NCBI GenBank assembly: GCA_937890875.1
Contig: CALAEB010000362.1
Coordinates: 1-15,020, forward strand
From: an uncultured Anaerolineaceae bacterium
Lineage (GTDB): Bacteria > Chloroflexota > Anaerolineae > Anaerolineales > Anaerolineaceae
Direction of reading: 5' to 3'
DNA: 15,020 nt
The position numbers and the translations under genes are program-made. Below the pieces are notes generated by a model, which saw only the letters and a list, made by a program, of their open reading frames with translations, had not been told where the DNA came from and did not search any database. Of the stretch, positions 7,681 through 14,102 are shown piece after piece. The number at the start of each line of letters is the position of its first letter. Position 1 is the stretch's first letter.

Positions 7681-7873
7681 GGTCAGGCAATTCGAATTCT
7701 GGAAAAAGGAGACTGGTAATTGCACGAAGCGCAAAAAACAGAACTTCAGTTTCCGTTTCGCTGAATTCGGCTTGCGATACGCACACTATCGATCGAAAAG
7801 CGGATGAAACAAGCCCCGACCAATGATCGATCATTATGCGAAAATTGCTCATGCCAACCTTTCTGGATAAATA

Positions 7874-8785
7874 ATGAAAAAAACTGTTTTGAATAAACCC
7901 GTCACCATCTTCATCCTGTCTTTGTTCCTCCTGCTTGCCTCCGTCGCGCTTTTCCCGGAAGTAACCGCCGCGCTTTTTGACGAGGATCAGGCAATCTATT
8001 ATGTCGAACAACAACTCTCATTTGGGCCAAGGACTCCCGAAAGCGAAGGGCATGCCAAATTCGTCAGCTGGGCAACCGAACAGTTGACCAATTCCGGATG
8101 GAACGTCCGGCATCACACAGGTGAACTCCCGAACCGGGAGGAATTTACCAACATTATCGCCCAACGGGAGAATGCCGGGGAAGACAAGCCCTGGATACTT
8201 CTCGCCGCACATTATGACACCCGCATTTTTGCGGACTCCGATCCCGACCCTGAAAACCGCTCAAAGCCTGTGCCCGGCGCAAATGACGGCGCTTCCGGCG
8301 TCGCAGTGCTATTGGAGCTGGCTTCTTCACTCCCCAAAACACTGGATAAGAATTTGTGGATCGTCCTGTTTGACGCGGAAGATCAGGGACGGATCAGCGG
8401 ATGGGACAACTGGTGTCTCGGGTCGGCCGCGCTGGCGGAGACACTGGCAAAGTCGGAAAAGCAGCCGGATGCGGTCGTCGTCGTCGACATGATCGGGGAC
8501 AAAAATCTCGAAATTTATCGTGAACAGAATTCGACCGGTTCGCTCACGGACGAAATTTGGGAGGTGGCGGCAGCGGAAGGATACGGACATATTTTTATCA
8601 ATGAAGAAAAATATCGCATCCTGGATGACCATGTCCCTTTTCTGCAGGCAGGTATACCGGCAGTTGATATTATCGATTTCGATTATCCCGCATGGCATAC
8701 TGTTGCGGATGATATCGGCAATGTATCCAAAGACAGCCTGGCGATCGTCGGGAATGTTCTTTATTCCTGGCTGACAAAAGAATAG
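7874..8785 (+). CDS. Exported M28-family metallohydrolase, glutaminyl-cyclase-like
   Basis: A 303-residue protein with an N-terminal hydrophobic segment (residues ~10-28) that is a signal peptide or anchor. The M28 zinc-hydrolase fold is shown by AAHYD (His113), PGANDGASGVAVLLELA (Asp138), FDAED (Glu169, Asp170), VVDMIGD (Asp205) and AWHTVADD (His275). The combination GANDGASGVAVLLE, DDHVPFL (251-257) and AWHT recalls glutaminyl-peptide cyclotransferases, which close N-terminal glutamine to pyroglutamate, more than typical aminopeptidases. Family knowledge makes Glu169 the catalytic acid/base and His113, Asp138, Asp170, Asp205 and His275 metal-ligand positions. An in-frame stop at 7868-7870 fixes the ATG at 7874 as the first possible, but its ribosome binding site is weak. 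The gene stands alone. M28 membership is secure; cyclase versus peptidase is open. Confidence 0.88.
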   Translation: MKKTVLNKPVTIFILSLFLLLASVALFPEVTAALFDEDQAIYYVEQQLSFGPRTPESEGHAKFVSWATEQLTNSGWNVRHHTGELPNREEFTNIIAQRENAGEDKPWILLAAHYDTRIFADSDPDPENRSKPVPGANDGASGVAVLLELASSLPKTLDKNLWIVLFDAEDQGRISGWDNWCLGSAALAETLAKSEKQPDAVVVVDMIGDKNLEIYREQNSTGSLTDEIWEVAAAEGYGHIFINEEKYRILDDHVPFLQAGIPAVDIIDFDYPAWHTVADDIGNVSKDSLAIVGNVLYSWLTKE

Positions 8786-8825
8786 CGTTCGCAAAGCTTG
8801 GAGCTCTGTCAGCATTTCAAAATAG

Positions 8826-8871
8826 AAAAAGGTATTCCGCAGAACAAGAACGTACTGCGGAATACCTTTTT
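8826..8871 (+). terminator. Terminator of the M28 gene, potentially bidirectional
   Basis: A perfect 17-bp stem (8826-8842 with 8855-8871), including the A5 and T5 ends, with a 12-base loop. The five A upstream become T on the other strand, so it can also stop minus-strand transcription. Confidence 0.92.
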
Positions 8872-8964
8872 CCTTTACTCGAAAGAATTATCCAAATTTC
8901 GAACTGTCGGATTCCAACCCGGATCATCCGGCGCTAACTCGGCTCCAAGTCCTCAGTCTTCTTC

Positions 8965-9006
8965 AAAAAGGCAGCCCGGGTTCCGAATCGTTGATCAACC
9001 GGGCTG
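8965..9006 (-). terminator. Second minus-strand terminator downstream of tctC
   Basis: CAGCCCGG (8972-8979) pairs with CCGGGCTG (8999-9006), extended by TT/AA across a bulged G. On the minus strand the stem is followed by CC and five T (complement of 8965-8969). It would catch read-through from the terminator at 9052-9099. Confidence 0.6.
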
Positions 9007-9051
9007 TTATCACACCGGACGACCGGCCGGCAACTTGGAAATATTCAGCGC

Positions 9052-9099
9052 AAAAAAAAGGGGCCTGCCCCGTCAATGTTTTCCGTGACGAAGCAGGCC
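9052..9099 (-). terminator. Terminator of the tct operon
   Basis: Read on the minus strand: a 7-bp outer stem (9062-9068 with 9093-9099), a 2x2 internal loop and a 5-bp inner stem (9071-9075 with 9086-9090), then eight T (complement of 9052-9059). It begins about 44 bases after the tctC stop. Confidence 0.88.
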
Positions 9100-9142
9100 G
9101 AAGGCTAAAAAAATGGATGTCTTTGCTGTTCGGAAGTTTCTT

Positions 9143-10114
9143 TTATCCGCCCAACTCCATATTCGACAGCAAGTTCGTGAAGAATTCACTCTGTTCCTCA
9201 ATAAAGACAGCGAAATCAGCCGTATTGCTGTAATGCACGATCATCCCGCGCTGGGTAATGAAATCGCTGAATTCTTTGGTCGCCGTCGCTTTTTCCAAAG
9301 CCGCGCTCAATTTTTCAAGAACTTCAGCCGGGGTTCCTTTCGGAACGCCTAACGCACCCCAACCGCCGATGATAACGTCAAAACCGCTTTCAACCATGGT
9401 CGGAACATCCGGCATGGCGGGATCGCGTTCCTCGGTCATGATCGCCAGAATCTTCAGTTTTCCAGCCTGCACACCGGAGAGAACTTCACCGGAATTGACG
9501 GTGACAGCGTCGATATGACCGCCCATCAAGGCCGTCACGGCCGGAGCTGCGCCGTCAAACATAATGTTGTTGAATTCAACACCGGCCTGTTCGCCCAAGA
9601 GCGTAGCGGCGATATGCCAAATTGAACCGGCGCCGGAATTTCCGATGGTCACTTCACCCGGATGTTCTTTGGCATAGTCAATGAAATCCTGAACTGTTTC
9701 ATAAGGCGCGTCCGCGGGAACCGTCAACGCAGCCGGAACAAGTGTCATCTGGCCGATATAATCAAAATCTTCGATAACGATGTCGGACAGCTCCAGTGTT
9801 TCATGCATCACGATTTCAACCGGAATATAAGAGATGGTGTAACCATCCGGTTTTGACGCGCGGACTTCGGACATACCCACGCCGCCCGAACCGCCGGGTT
9901 TGTTGACAACCAACACGGTCTGGCCCAGCTCTTCCTGTAAGCCGGTCGCGATAATTCTTGAAGTCATGTCTGAAGCGCCGCCTGCGTTGAACGGAACGAC
10001 AATGGTAATTTCATGTTCCGGGAATTCGGCTGAAACGCTGCTGAACCCTGCGAACACCAAGGCTGTAATGACAACAGCCATGAACAAAACGTACGATTTT
10101 CTTACTTTTTCCAT
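9143..10114 (-). CDS. tctC: Tripartite tricarboxylate transporter substrate-binding protein (TctC/Bug family)
   Basis: A 323-residue extracytoplasmic binding protein that delivers a carboxylate-type ligand to the TctAB membrane complex. Residues ~8-29 form a signal peptide (likely cut VSA|EF). Family motifs seen are VPFNAGGASDMTSR, NKPGGSGGVGM and GNSGAGSIWHIAA, with a C-terminal domain containing GWGALGVPKGTP. A longer frame begins at 10231, but the start at 10114 is chosen because GGAGG lies directly upstream at proper distance, the signal peptide begins here, and the extra 39 residues have no family character. It is the last gene of the operon and is set apart from tctA by 211 bases that include a 19-bp hairpin. 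It lacks a lipobox cysteine; Phe24 sits where one might be. Ligand unknown. Confidence 0.95.
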   Translation of the reverse strand: MEKVRKSYVLFMAVVITALVFAGFSSVSAEFPEHEITIVVPFNAGGASDMTSRIIATGLQEELGQTVLVVNKPGGSGGVGMSEVRASKPDGYTISYIPVEIVMHETLELSDIVIEDFDYIGQMTLVPAALTVPADAPYETVQDFIDYAKEHPGEVTIGNSGAGSIWHIAATLLGEQAGVEFNNIMFDGAAPAVTALMGGHIDAVTVNSGEVLSGVQAGKLKILAIMTEERDPAMPDVPTMVESGFDVIIGGWGALGVPKGTPAEVLEKLSAALEKATATKEFSDFITQRGMIVHYSNTADFAVFIEEQSEFFTNLLSNMELGG

Positions 10115-10251
10115 CAGATCCTCCAAAATATTTATAAGAAACTTATTACCATCTTTTACAACTGAAACATCACGGTTAATTGCTGCCTTGATGCCTCCTC
10201 TCTGGAAATTCAGGCTTGCCTGAAAAACCAACGATTCGAAATATTCCGGTC

Positions 10252-10297
10252 AGTATTGAACCAAAGCGACCAATTTGCGTCGCTTTGGTTCAATACT
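10252..10297 (-). repeat. 19-bp perfect inverted repeat between tctA and tctC
   Basis: The arms 10252-10270 and 10279-10297 are exactly complementary, with an 8-base loop. It starts 28 bases past the tctA stop. No T-tract follows on the minus strand, so it is more likely an mRNA 3'-end protecting or processing stem, or a leaky attenuator, than an intrinsic terminator. Confidence 0.85.
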
Positions 10298-10325
10298 CAA
10301 ACCGCCGCCCGCCGGCAGTGAATGA

Positions 10326-11831
10326 TCAGCCGTCACTATCATTCAGGAAGTCGGTTTTTTTATTTCTAAATTCCGCGTACAGACTCAGCACCAGAATCAG
10401 CACTGCCGCAATCAAAAAGCCGAGCGCGATCGGACTGGAATACAAACCGGAAAAGCCCTTATTAATTTTGAGCGACTGCAAAAGCGAACGCTCAATCATC
10501 TCGCTCAGCACATACACCAAGACGATCGGAGCCATCGGAATTTCCAGTTTTTTGAGCACGTAACCGATAATACCGAAGACCAGCATTACGCCGATTTCAA
10601 ACAAGCTGTTGCTGACCGTATAAGCGCCGAGCATCGCGATGATCAGAACCACCGGGTAAAGCAGTTTATTCGGGATGTTCGCCACCTTGGCCCATGCGCC
10701 GGCCAGCGGCCAGTTCATGATCAGCAGGATCACGTTCCCGATAAACATGCTGGCGATCGTCCCCCAGACAACGATCGGACTTTCAATGAACAGCGTCGGC
10801 CCGGGGGTCAGCCCATGCATCATGAAAGCTCCCATCAAAATCGCGATCGTCGGCGAGCATGGAATACCCAGCGTAAACAACGGGATCATCGCGCCGCCGA
10901 CATAGGAATTGTTGGCGGTTTCCGGCCCCGCGACGCCTTCCACGGCCCCTTTGCCAAACTTTTCGGGATGCTTGGAAAGCCGTTTCTCCATTGAATAAGA
11001 GATCAGTGCGGGAATGGCCGAGCTGGTTCCCGGAATCAGGCCCATGAAGAAACCCAGAAAACTGCCGCGAATGATGGACATCACCGTCGGACGCATCTCG
11101 CCCTTCTCCAACCTGGACGAATTCACACTGCTGGTTTTATTATGGATGTACAGATTTTCCATCCCAACCAGGATTTCCGATAACCCGAAAAGCCCCATAC
11201 AGATCGTCACCAGATCCAGACCGGAAACCAACTGGTTCACACCGAAAGCATAGCGGATCCTGCCAGAAACCGGATCCATTCCCACCAGCGCGAGCAATAA
11301 TCCGATAAATACGGCCACCAGTCCGCGCACCAGCGATTTGCCCATCAAGCCAACCACCATGGACATACCGAAAACCAGGAGCGCAAACATCTCCGTCGGG
11401 CCGAACCGGAGCGCAAATTCGGCGAGCGGCGGCGCGATCAACGCCAGCCCGATGATGGAAATCAGCCCGCCGACAAACGAACCGACTGCCGCCACTTTCA
11501 GCGCGACACCCGCCCGGCCTTGCTTGGCCAGCGGATATCCATCCAGACAGGTGATGACCGAAGCCGCTTCACCCGGCGTATTAATCAACACGGACGTAAT
11601 TGTTCCGCCGTACATCCCGCCATAGTAAATTCCGGCCAGCATAATAATCGCGGAGACCGGCTCCATACCAAAGGTTAAAGGGATCAAAAGAGCGGTGGCC
11701 TCTGTCGGTCCGATACCGGGCAGAACGCCGACCAGCATCCCCACGAAACAGCCGATGAAACAATAAAGGATGTTCATCGGGGAAATTGCGACCGAAAAAC
11801 CTTCCATTAAACTCATTACGGATTCAAGCAT
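10326..11831 (-). CDS. tctA: Tripartite tricarboxylate transporter large membrane subunit TctA
   Basis: A 501-residue, very hydrophobic protein with about a dozen membrane helices. It is the main permease of the TTT transporter, which uses an ion gradient to import a ligand handed over by TctC. The family signature is clear near the N-terminus: [20 protein letters not shown] (residues ~35-54) followed by [23 protein letters not shown] second inverted-repeat-like block, [16 protein letters not shown], comes mid-protein, as is usual for this two-repeat family. AAGGAG lies eight bases before the ATG, inside the 11-base gap after tctB, showing tight coupling to that gene. Length matches the family norm of about 500. 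Identification is secure; substrate cannot be read from it. Confidence 0.97.
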   Translation of the reverse strand: MLESVMSLMEGFSVAISPMNILYCFIGCFVGMLVGVLPGIGPTEATALLIPLTFGMEPVSAIIMLAGIYYGGMYGGTITSVLINTPGEAASVITCLDGYPLAKQGRAGVALKVAAVGSFVGGLISIIGLALIAPPLAEFALRFGPTEMFALLVFGMSMVVGLMGKSLVRGLVAVFIGLLLALVGMDPVSGRIRYAFGVNQLVSGLDLVTICMGLFGLSEILVGMENLYIHNKTSSVNSSRLEKGEMRPTVMSIIRGSFLGFFMGLIPGTSSAIPALISYSMEKRLSKHPEKFGKGAVEGVAGPETANNSYVGGAMIPLFTLGIPCSPTIAILMGAFMMHGLTPGPTLFIESPIVVWGTIASMFIGNVILLIMNWPLAGAWAKVANIPNKLLYPVVLIIAMLGAYTVSNSLFEIGVMLVFGIIGYVLKKLEIPMAPIVLVYVLSEMIERSLLQSLKINKGFSGLYSSPIALGFLIAAVLILVLSLYAEFRNKKTDFLNDSDG

Positions 11832-11842
11832 TTGCCAACTCC

Positions 11843-12331
11843 TTAAAATCCCCAGGGGTTAACCGGCAACGGCACTGAAAACCCTTTTTTGAATATCAGA
11901 AAACAAATCACAGTGACGACAATTGCAAGCAGAATGGACTGCCACCAGTTATATTGCCGGATGAAGATCGAAAACAACAGCAAACTGGACGCAATTACAA
12001 AACCGGTGGTATTTGCAATCAGAATGAAAACCGCAATCCCGATAACCACCAGCGCGACGCTTTTCAGAGCCTGCTTATCGGGAAACGTTTCGCCGAATAT
12101 GAACTTATCCTTGGTCACCGACGAGATCAGGTAAAAAACACCGACAAGGATTGCCAGAATTGAGACCCATCTGGGGAAGAACCCCGGGCCGATTCCGAAT
12201 TTCGTGGAATAAGGATAATCAAAAGATACAATAAGGAAAAAAATCGAAAACAGAATAAACAAAATACTGAAAAATAATCCGGCATTTTGTTTTTTTAACC
12301 ATGAAGTGAAACGATTTCCAAATCCTGACAT
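11843..12331 (-). CDS. tctB: Tripartite tricarboxylate transporter small membrane subunit TctB
   Basis: A 162-residue protein with four predicted membrane helices (from about residue 18 onward), matching TctB in size, topology and position. The motif KFGIGPGFFPRWVSILAI is typical: TctB proteins carry a GPGFFP-like block after helix 1. It is the small partner of TctA in the permease complex. The frame permits an ATG at 12340, but AAAGG directly abuts that codon. The next ATG, three codons on at 12331, has the ribosome binding site nine bases away and is taken as the start. It is 57 bases after the aldolase gene and 11 before tctA, so the genes form one transcription unit. TctB is poorly conserved in general; context raises confidence. 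Confidence 0.92.
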   Translation of the reverse strand: MSGFGNRFTSWLKKQNAGLFFSILFILFSIFFLIVSFDYPYSTKFGIGPGFFPRWVSILAILVGVFYLISSVTKDKFIFGETFPDKQALKSVALVVIGIAVFILIANTTGFVIASSLLLFSIFIRQYNWWQSILLAIVVTVICFLIFKKGFSVPLPVNPWGF

Positions 12332-12388
12332 TCCGTTCATCCTTTCTGTTATGGTTTTTTTTCAACAAGCAGATCGGAAAGGATCCGA

Positions 12389-13285
12389 TCAATTTGTCAA
12401 CAACAATAATTCTTCGAATTGCTTCTTCGCAGATTCTAATTGTTCCGGGGTAAGATCCAGTAACGGTTTCCGCATATGGCCGCCGGGGATGCCGCGCAGT
12501 GTCAGAATGCTTTTGAAAACAGCCATGTCACGGCCGTATTCCAGAAACTCGACATGCTTCGTCGCGGTCAGCTGGATTTTTCGCGCATCATCATAGCGTT
12601 TCTCTGTGAAGCAGCGGTAAACCTCGACAAAAGCCTCCGGCATCGGGCCGGAACAGCCGGACACCACCCCGTCGCATCCGGCCGCCAAAGCGGGGAAAAA
12701 CAGGTCATCCGCGCCAACAACGACCGAGAAACTCCCATCGCGGACCGTCAGGTATTGGCACGCTCTGCGAACATCCGGATAACTGTATTTGACGCCAACA
12801 ATCTGAGGACAGGCTTCGGCGATCCGGTTCATCAGCTGGAAGGAAATGTCATTCTTTGCCAGCTGGGGGATCACATAAACATAAACCGGGAAATCGCTCG
12901 GCAGCGCGGCACAGATATCAACATAATACTGCAGAATCGTCCGGTCATCCGCACCGAAATACGCGGGGGTCACAACACCGATACCATCCGCACCGATCGC
13001 GTGTGCGTGTTGGCTCAGCCGGATTGTATCTTTCAGGTTCATCGCACCCGTATGGACGTAAACGGTCACCCTGCCGGCCGCCCTGCGAACAACAGTCTCG
13101 GCAATCTTTTCACGCTCTTCACCAGACATTAAAAACATCTCACCGGTCGTTCCATTCGGGTACAGGCATTGAACGCCTTTTCCGATCAAAAAATCGGTCT
13201 GCTGCTCCAGCGCAGAAAGATCCACCTGATCTTCTTCGGTAAAAGGGGTCGTCATTGCCGTAATAACGCCATACAGTTTTTTCAT
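12389..13285 (-). CDS. DHDPS/N-acetylneuraminate-lyase superfamily aldolase
   Basis: A 298-residue TIM-barrel class I aldolase of the DapA/NanA family. Visible hallmarks are GTTGE at residues 45-49 (carboxylate-binding loop), the Schiff-base lysine Lys166 in VGVKYS, and Tyr137 in YVIP, matching the catalytic tyrosine of the YNVP motif. The segment after this tyrosine (QLAKND, 141-146) lacks the arginine that DapA uses to hold aspartate semialdehyde (in SRTG), so a lysine-biosynthesis role is unlikely. It probably cleaves or forms a 2-oxo acid, such as a 2-keto-3-deoxy sugar acid or another pyruvate-derived compound. It is the first gene of the operon before tctB, tctA and tctC, with GAGGAT just before the ATG. 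This suggests it metabolises the imported compound. Superfamily is certain; substrate is unknown. Confidence 0.93.
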   Translation of the reverse strand: MKKLYGVITAMTTPFTEEDQVDLSALEQQTDFLIGKGVQCLYPNGTTGEMFLMSGEEREKIAETVVRRAAGRVTVYVHTGAMNLKDTIRLSQHAHAIGADGIGVVTPAYFGADDRTILQYYVDICAALPSDFPVYVYVIPQLAKNDISFQLMNRIAEACPQIVGVKYSYPDVRRACQYLTVRDGSFSVVVGADDLFFPALAAGCDGVVSGCSGPMPEAFVEVYRCFTEKRYDDARKIQLTATKHVEFLEYGRDMAVFKSILTLRGIPGGHMRKPLLDLTPEQLESAKKQFEELLLLTN

Positions 13286-13360
13286 TGCTATCCTCTGTTC
13301 GTTTTCCGTATATTATTCATTATGACTGAACGATGTGCATCATTTATGAACGCGTTATAG

Positions 13361-13389
13361 ATGTTACAGCTTGACAGATAATATGTCAA
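13361..13389 (-). promoter_or_regulatory. Candidate promoter and operator of the aldolase-tct operon
   Basis: On the minus strand a perfect TTGACA (13389-13384) is followed after 17 bases by TAACAT (13366-13361), a partial -10 match. The -35 box is one half of an inverted repeat TTGACA-N7-TGTCAA (13371-13389), so a regulator bound there would cover it. The divergent IclR-type protein is the obvious candidate, by context only. Confidence 0.5.
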
Positions 13390-13603
13390 CGGTTTTTGAG
13401 CCGGACAAATGTCATTTATTTTTAGCCAAAATGTCACTAGCCAATACTGACTTTCGTCAATTCGGACCGGAATCAGACGCAAAACGCCTTCCGGCTGTCC
13501 TGTCCTCCGCCGGCGTTGCGATACACAGCTGCCAAAAGTCAGCACCGGTCAAACCCCTCAGAATCGCGGCCGGATTTTGAAATTTGCCCTGCCGGAACTT
13601 TTA

Positions 13604-13660
13604 TTTTGTTGTCAGGTTTGCCGGCACAGCCGGTAAGCCTGACAACAAAAACCTTTTTTT
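13604..13660 (+). terminator. Long hairpin followed by a T-tract, terminator-like
   Basis: TTTTGTTGTCAGG (13604-13616) pairs perfectly with 13638-13650. Pairing continues inward, with two G-U wobbles, to CCGGC/GCCGG around a 3-base loop (13626-13628): 22 pairs in all. Seven T at 13654-13660 follow after ACC. No gene on the plus strand upstream needs it, so it may end an unannotated transcript or be a mobile palindrome. Confidence 0.55.
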
Positions 13661-13719
13661 CGAGTGTGGCATCGAAAAGATTTTTCATATTTTGAACCAC
13701 CGGCTTCATTTCTGACCCG

Positions 13720-13748
13720 TTGTTCAACATCGCTGAATGTGTTATGAT
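13720..13748 (+). promoter_or_regulatory. Weak promoter-like pair
   Basis: TTGTTC (13720-13725) and TATGAT (13743-13748) with a 17-base spacer. The -35 match is poor. If active, it would transcribe the hairpin series 13759-13912. Confidence 0.25.
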
Positions 13749-13869
13749 GTTCACTGATTCAGGACCGGAGCATCTGCCCGGTCGCTGATAACAAACAGCA
13801 ATTCGACTTTTGGACTTATCTCCGCAAGTCCCGCGAATCACAATGATTCGCAATACGGAAAGAAGGTTC

Positions 13870-13912
13870 TGTGGTTCTGTTTTTGGCACTTCGTGCCAAA
13901 AACAGAACCACA
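13870..13912. repeat. 20-bp perfect inverted repeat with 3-base loop
   Basis: The arms 13870-13889 and 13893-13912 are exactly complementary around TTC. No T-tract follows on either strand. Smaller hairpins with similarly tight loops lie just upstream (13833-13840 with 13844-13851). Confidence 0.85.
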
Positions 13913-13966
13913 AAGTCGCCATTTCTCGGGCACGCAATCCTTTCGGCGCATGGGTCACGTTTCGGA

Positions 13967-13998
13967 TTGACGCGTTTTAATAAGCGCATGCGTATAAT
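13967..13998 (+). promoter_or_regulatory. Probable iclR-gene promoter
   Basis: TTGACG (13967-13972) and perfect TATAAT (13993-13998), with a long 20-base spacer. It would give a leader of roughly 90 bases containing the small upstream frame. The -10 assignment is stronger than the -35. Confidence 0.55.
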
Positions 13999-14009
13999 AA
14001 GTAGGAAGG

Positions 14010-14102
14010 ATGATAAATTTAGACCGGAAAAAAATGAGAAAGCTGATTAAGATTAATCGACGTAAAAGAATAATAACCAAACGAGGTTCTACCGATGCAT
14101 GA
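14010..14102 (+). CDS. Possible 30-residue basic leader peptide
   Basis: A small frame starts with ATG at 14010, just after AGGAAGG (14003-14009), and stops at 14100-14102. It overlaps the start of the IclR gene by eight bases (ATGCATGA). The peptide is strikingly basic, with lysine and arginine making up about 40 percent of residues. The Shine-Dalgarno is very close to the ATG, which weakens the case. If translated, it would couple to the regulator gene. No known leader-peptide family is recognised. Confidence 0.3.
   Translation: MINLDRKKMRKLIKINRRKRIITKRGSTDA

Larger units (their letters stand above)
7369..7873. other. Non-coding region upstream of the M28 gene, with repeats and hairpins
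   Basis: About 500 bases without a credible gene. It contains: an 11-bp inverted repeat (7423-7433 with 7481-7491); a 19-base imperfect direct repeat (7442-7460 and 7521-7539); a promoter-like TTTACA/TATAAT pair (7547-7552, 7572-7577, spacer 19); a small and a long overlapping hairpin (7599-7615, 7612-7680); a strong AAGGAG (7707-7712) before a 14-codon TTG-started frame (7720-7764); and a 14-bp perfect palindrome AATGATCGATCATT (7822-7835). The two longer open frames here carry arginine- and cysteine-rich translations with no recognisable domain and are probably chance. Confidence 0.6.
8786..9142. other. Convergent intergenic region with three terminator hairpins
   Basis: This lies between the M28 gene (+) and tctC (-). 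It holds a bidirectional terminator (8826-8871) and two minus-strand terminators (8965-9006, 9052-9099). No coding frame within it has a ribosome binding site or recognisable product. Confidence 0.7.
13286..14094. other. Divergent intergenic region, repeat- and hairpin-rich
   Basis: About 800 bases between the aldolase gene (-) and the IclR gene (+). It carries the operon promoter (13361-13389), three ATGTCA motifs (13383, 13409, 13431), two TAGCCAA repeats (13423, 13438), hairpins at 13604-13650, 13759-13788, 13833-13851 and 13870-13912, a promoter-like pair at 13720-13748, the iclR promoter (13967-13998) and a small upstream frame (14010-14102). A 139-codon frame on the minus strand has no ribosome binding site or recognisable content. 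Confidence 0.6.

Noticed and set aside
7566..7826. An 86-codon plus-strand frame upstream of the M28 gene
   Set aside because: It crosses the hairpin region, is very rich in Arg, Cys and Ser, and has no ribosome binding site; probably chance.
10194..10203. Strong minus-strand Shine-Dalgarno-like AGAGGAGG between tctA and tctC
   Set aside because: No ATG, GTG or TTG follows within a usable distance, so no gene can be assigned to it.
10115..10231. N-terminal extension of tctC to an ATG at 10231
   Set aside because: The ATG at 10114 has GGAGG at the right distance and begins a proper signal peptide; the extension would bury it.
12332..12340. ATG at 12340 as the start of tctB
   Set aside because: The AAAGG ribosome binding site touches this codon, leaving no spacer; the ATG at 12331 has nine bases.
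12476..13132. A 218-codon plus-strand frame opposite the aldolase gene
   Set aside because: Shadow of the aldolase reading frame; composition is typical of an antisense frame and no start signal is present.
13539..13958. A 139-codon minus-strand frame in the divergent intergenic region
   Set aside because: No Shine-Dalgarno sequence; it runs through two long palindromes and its translation shows no family features.
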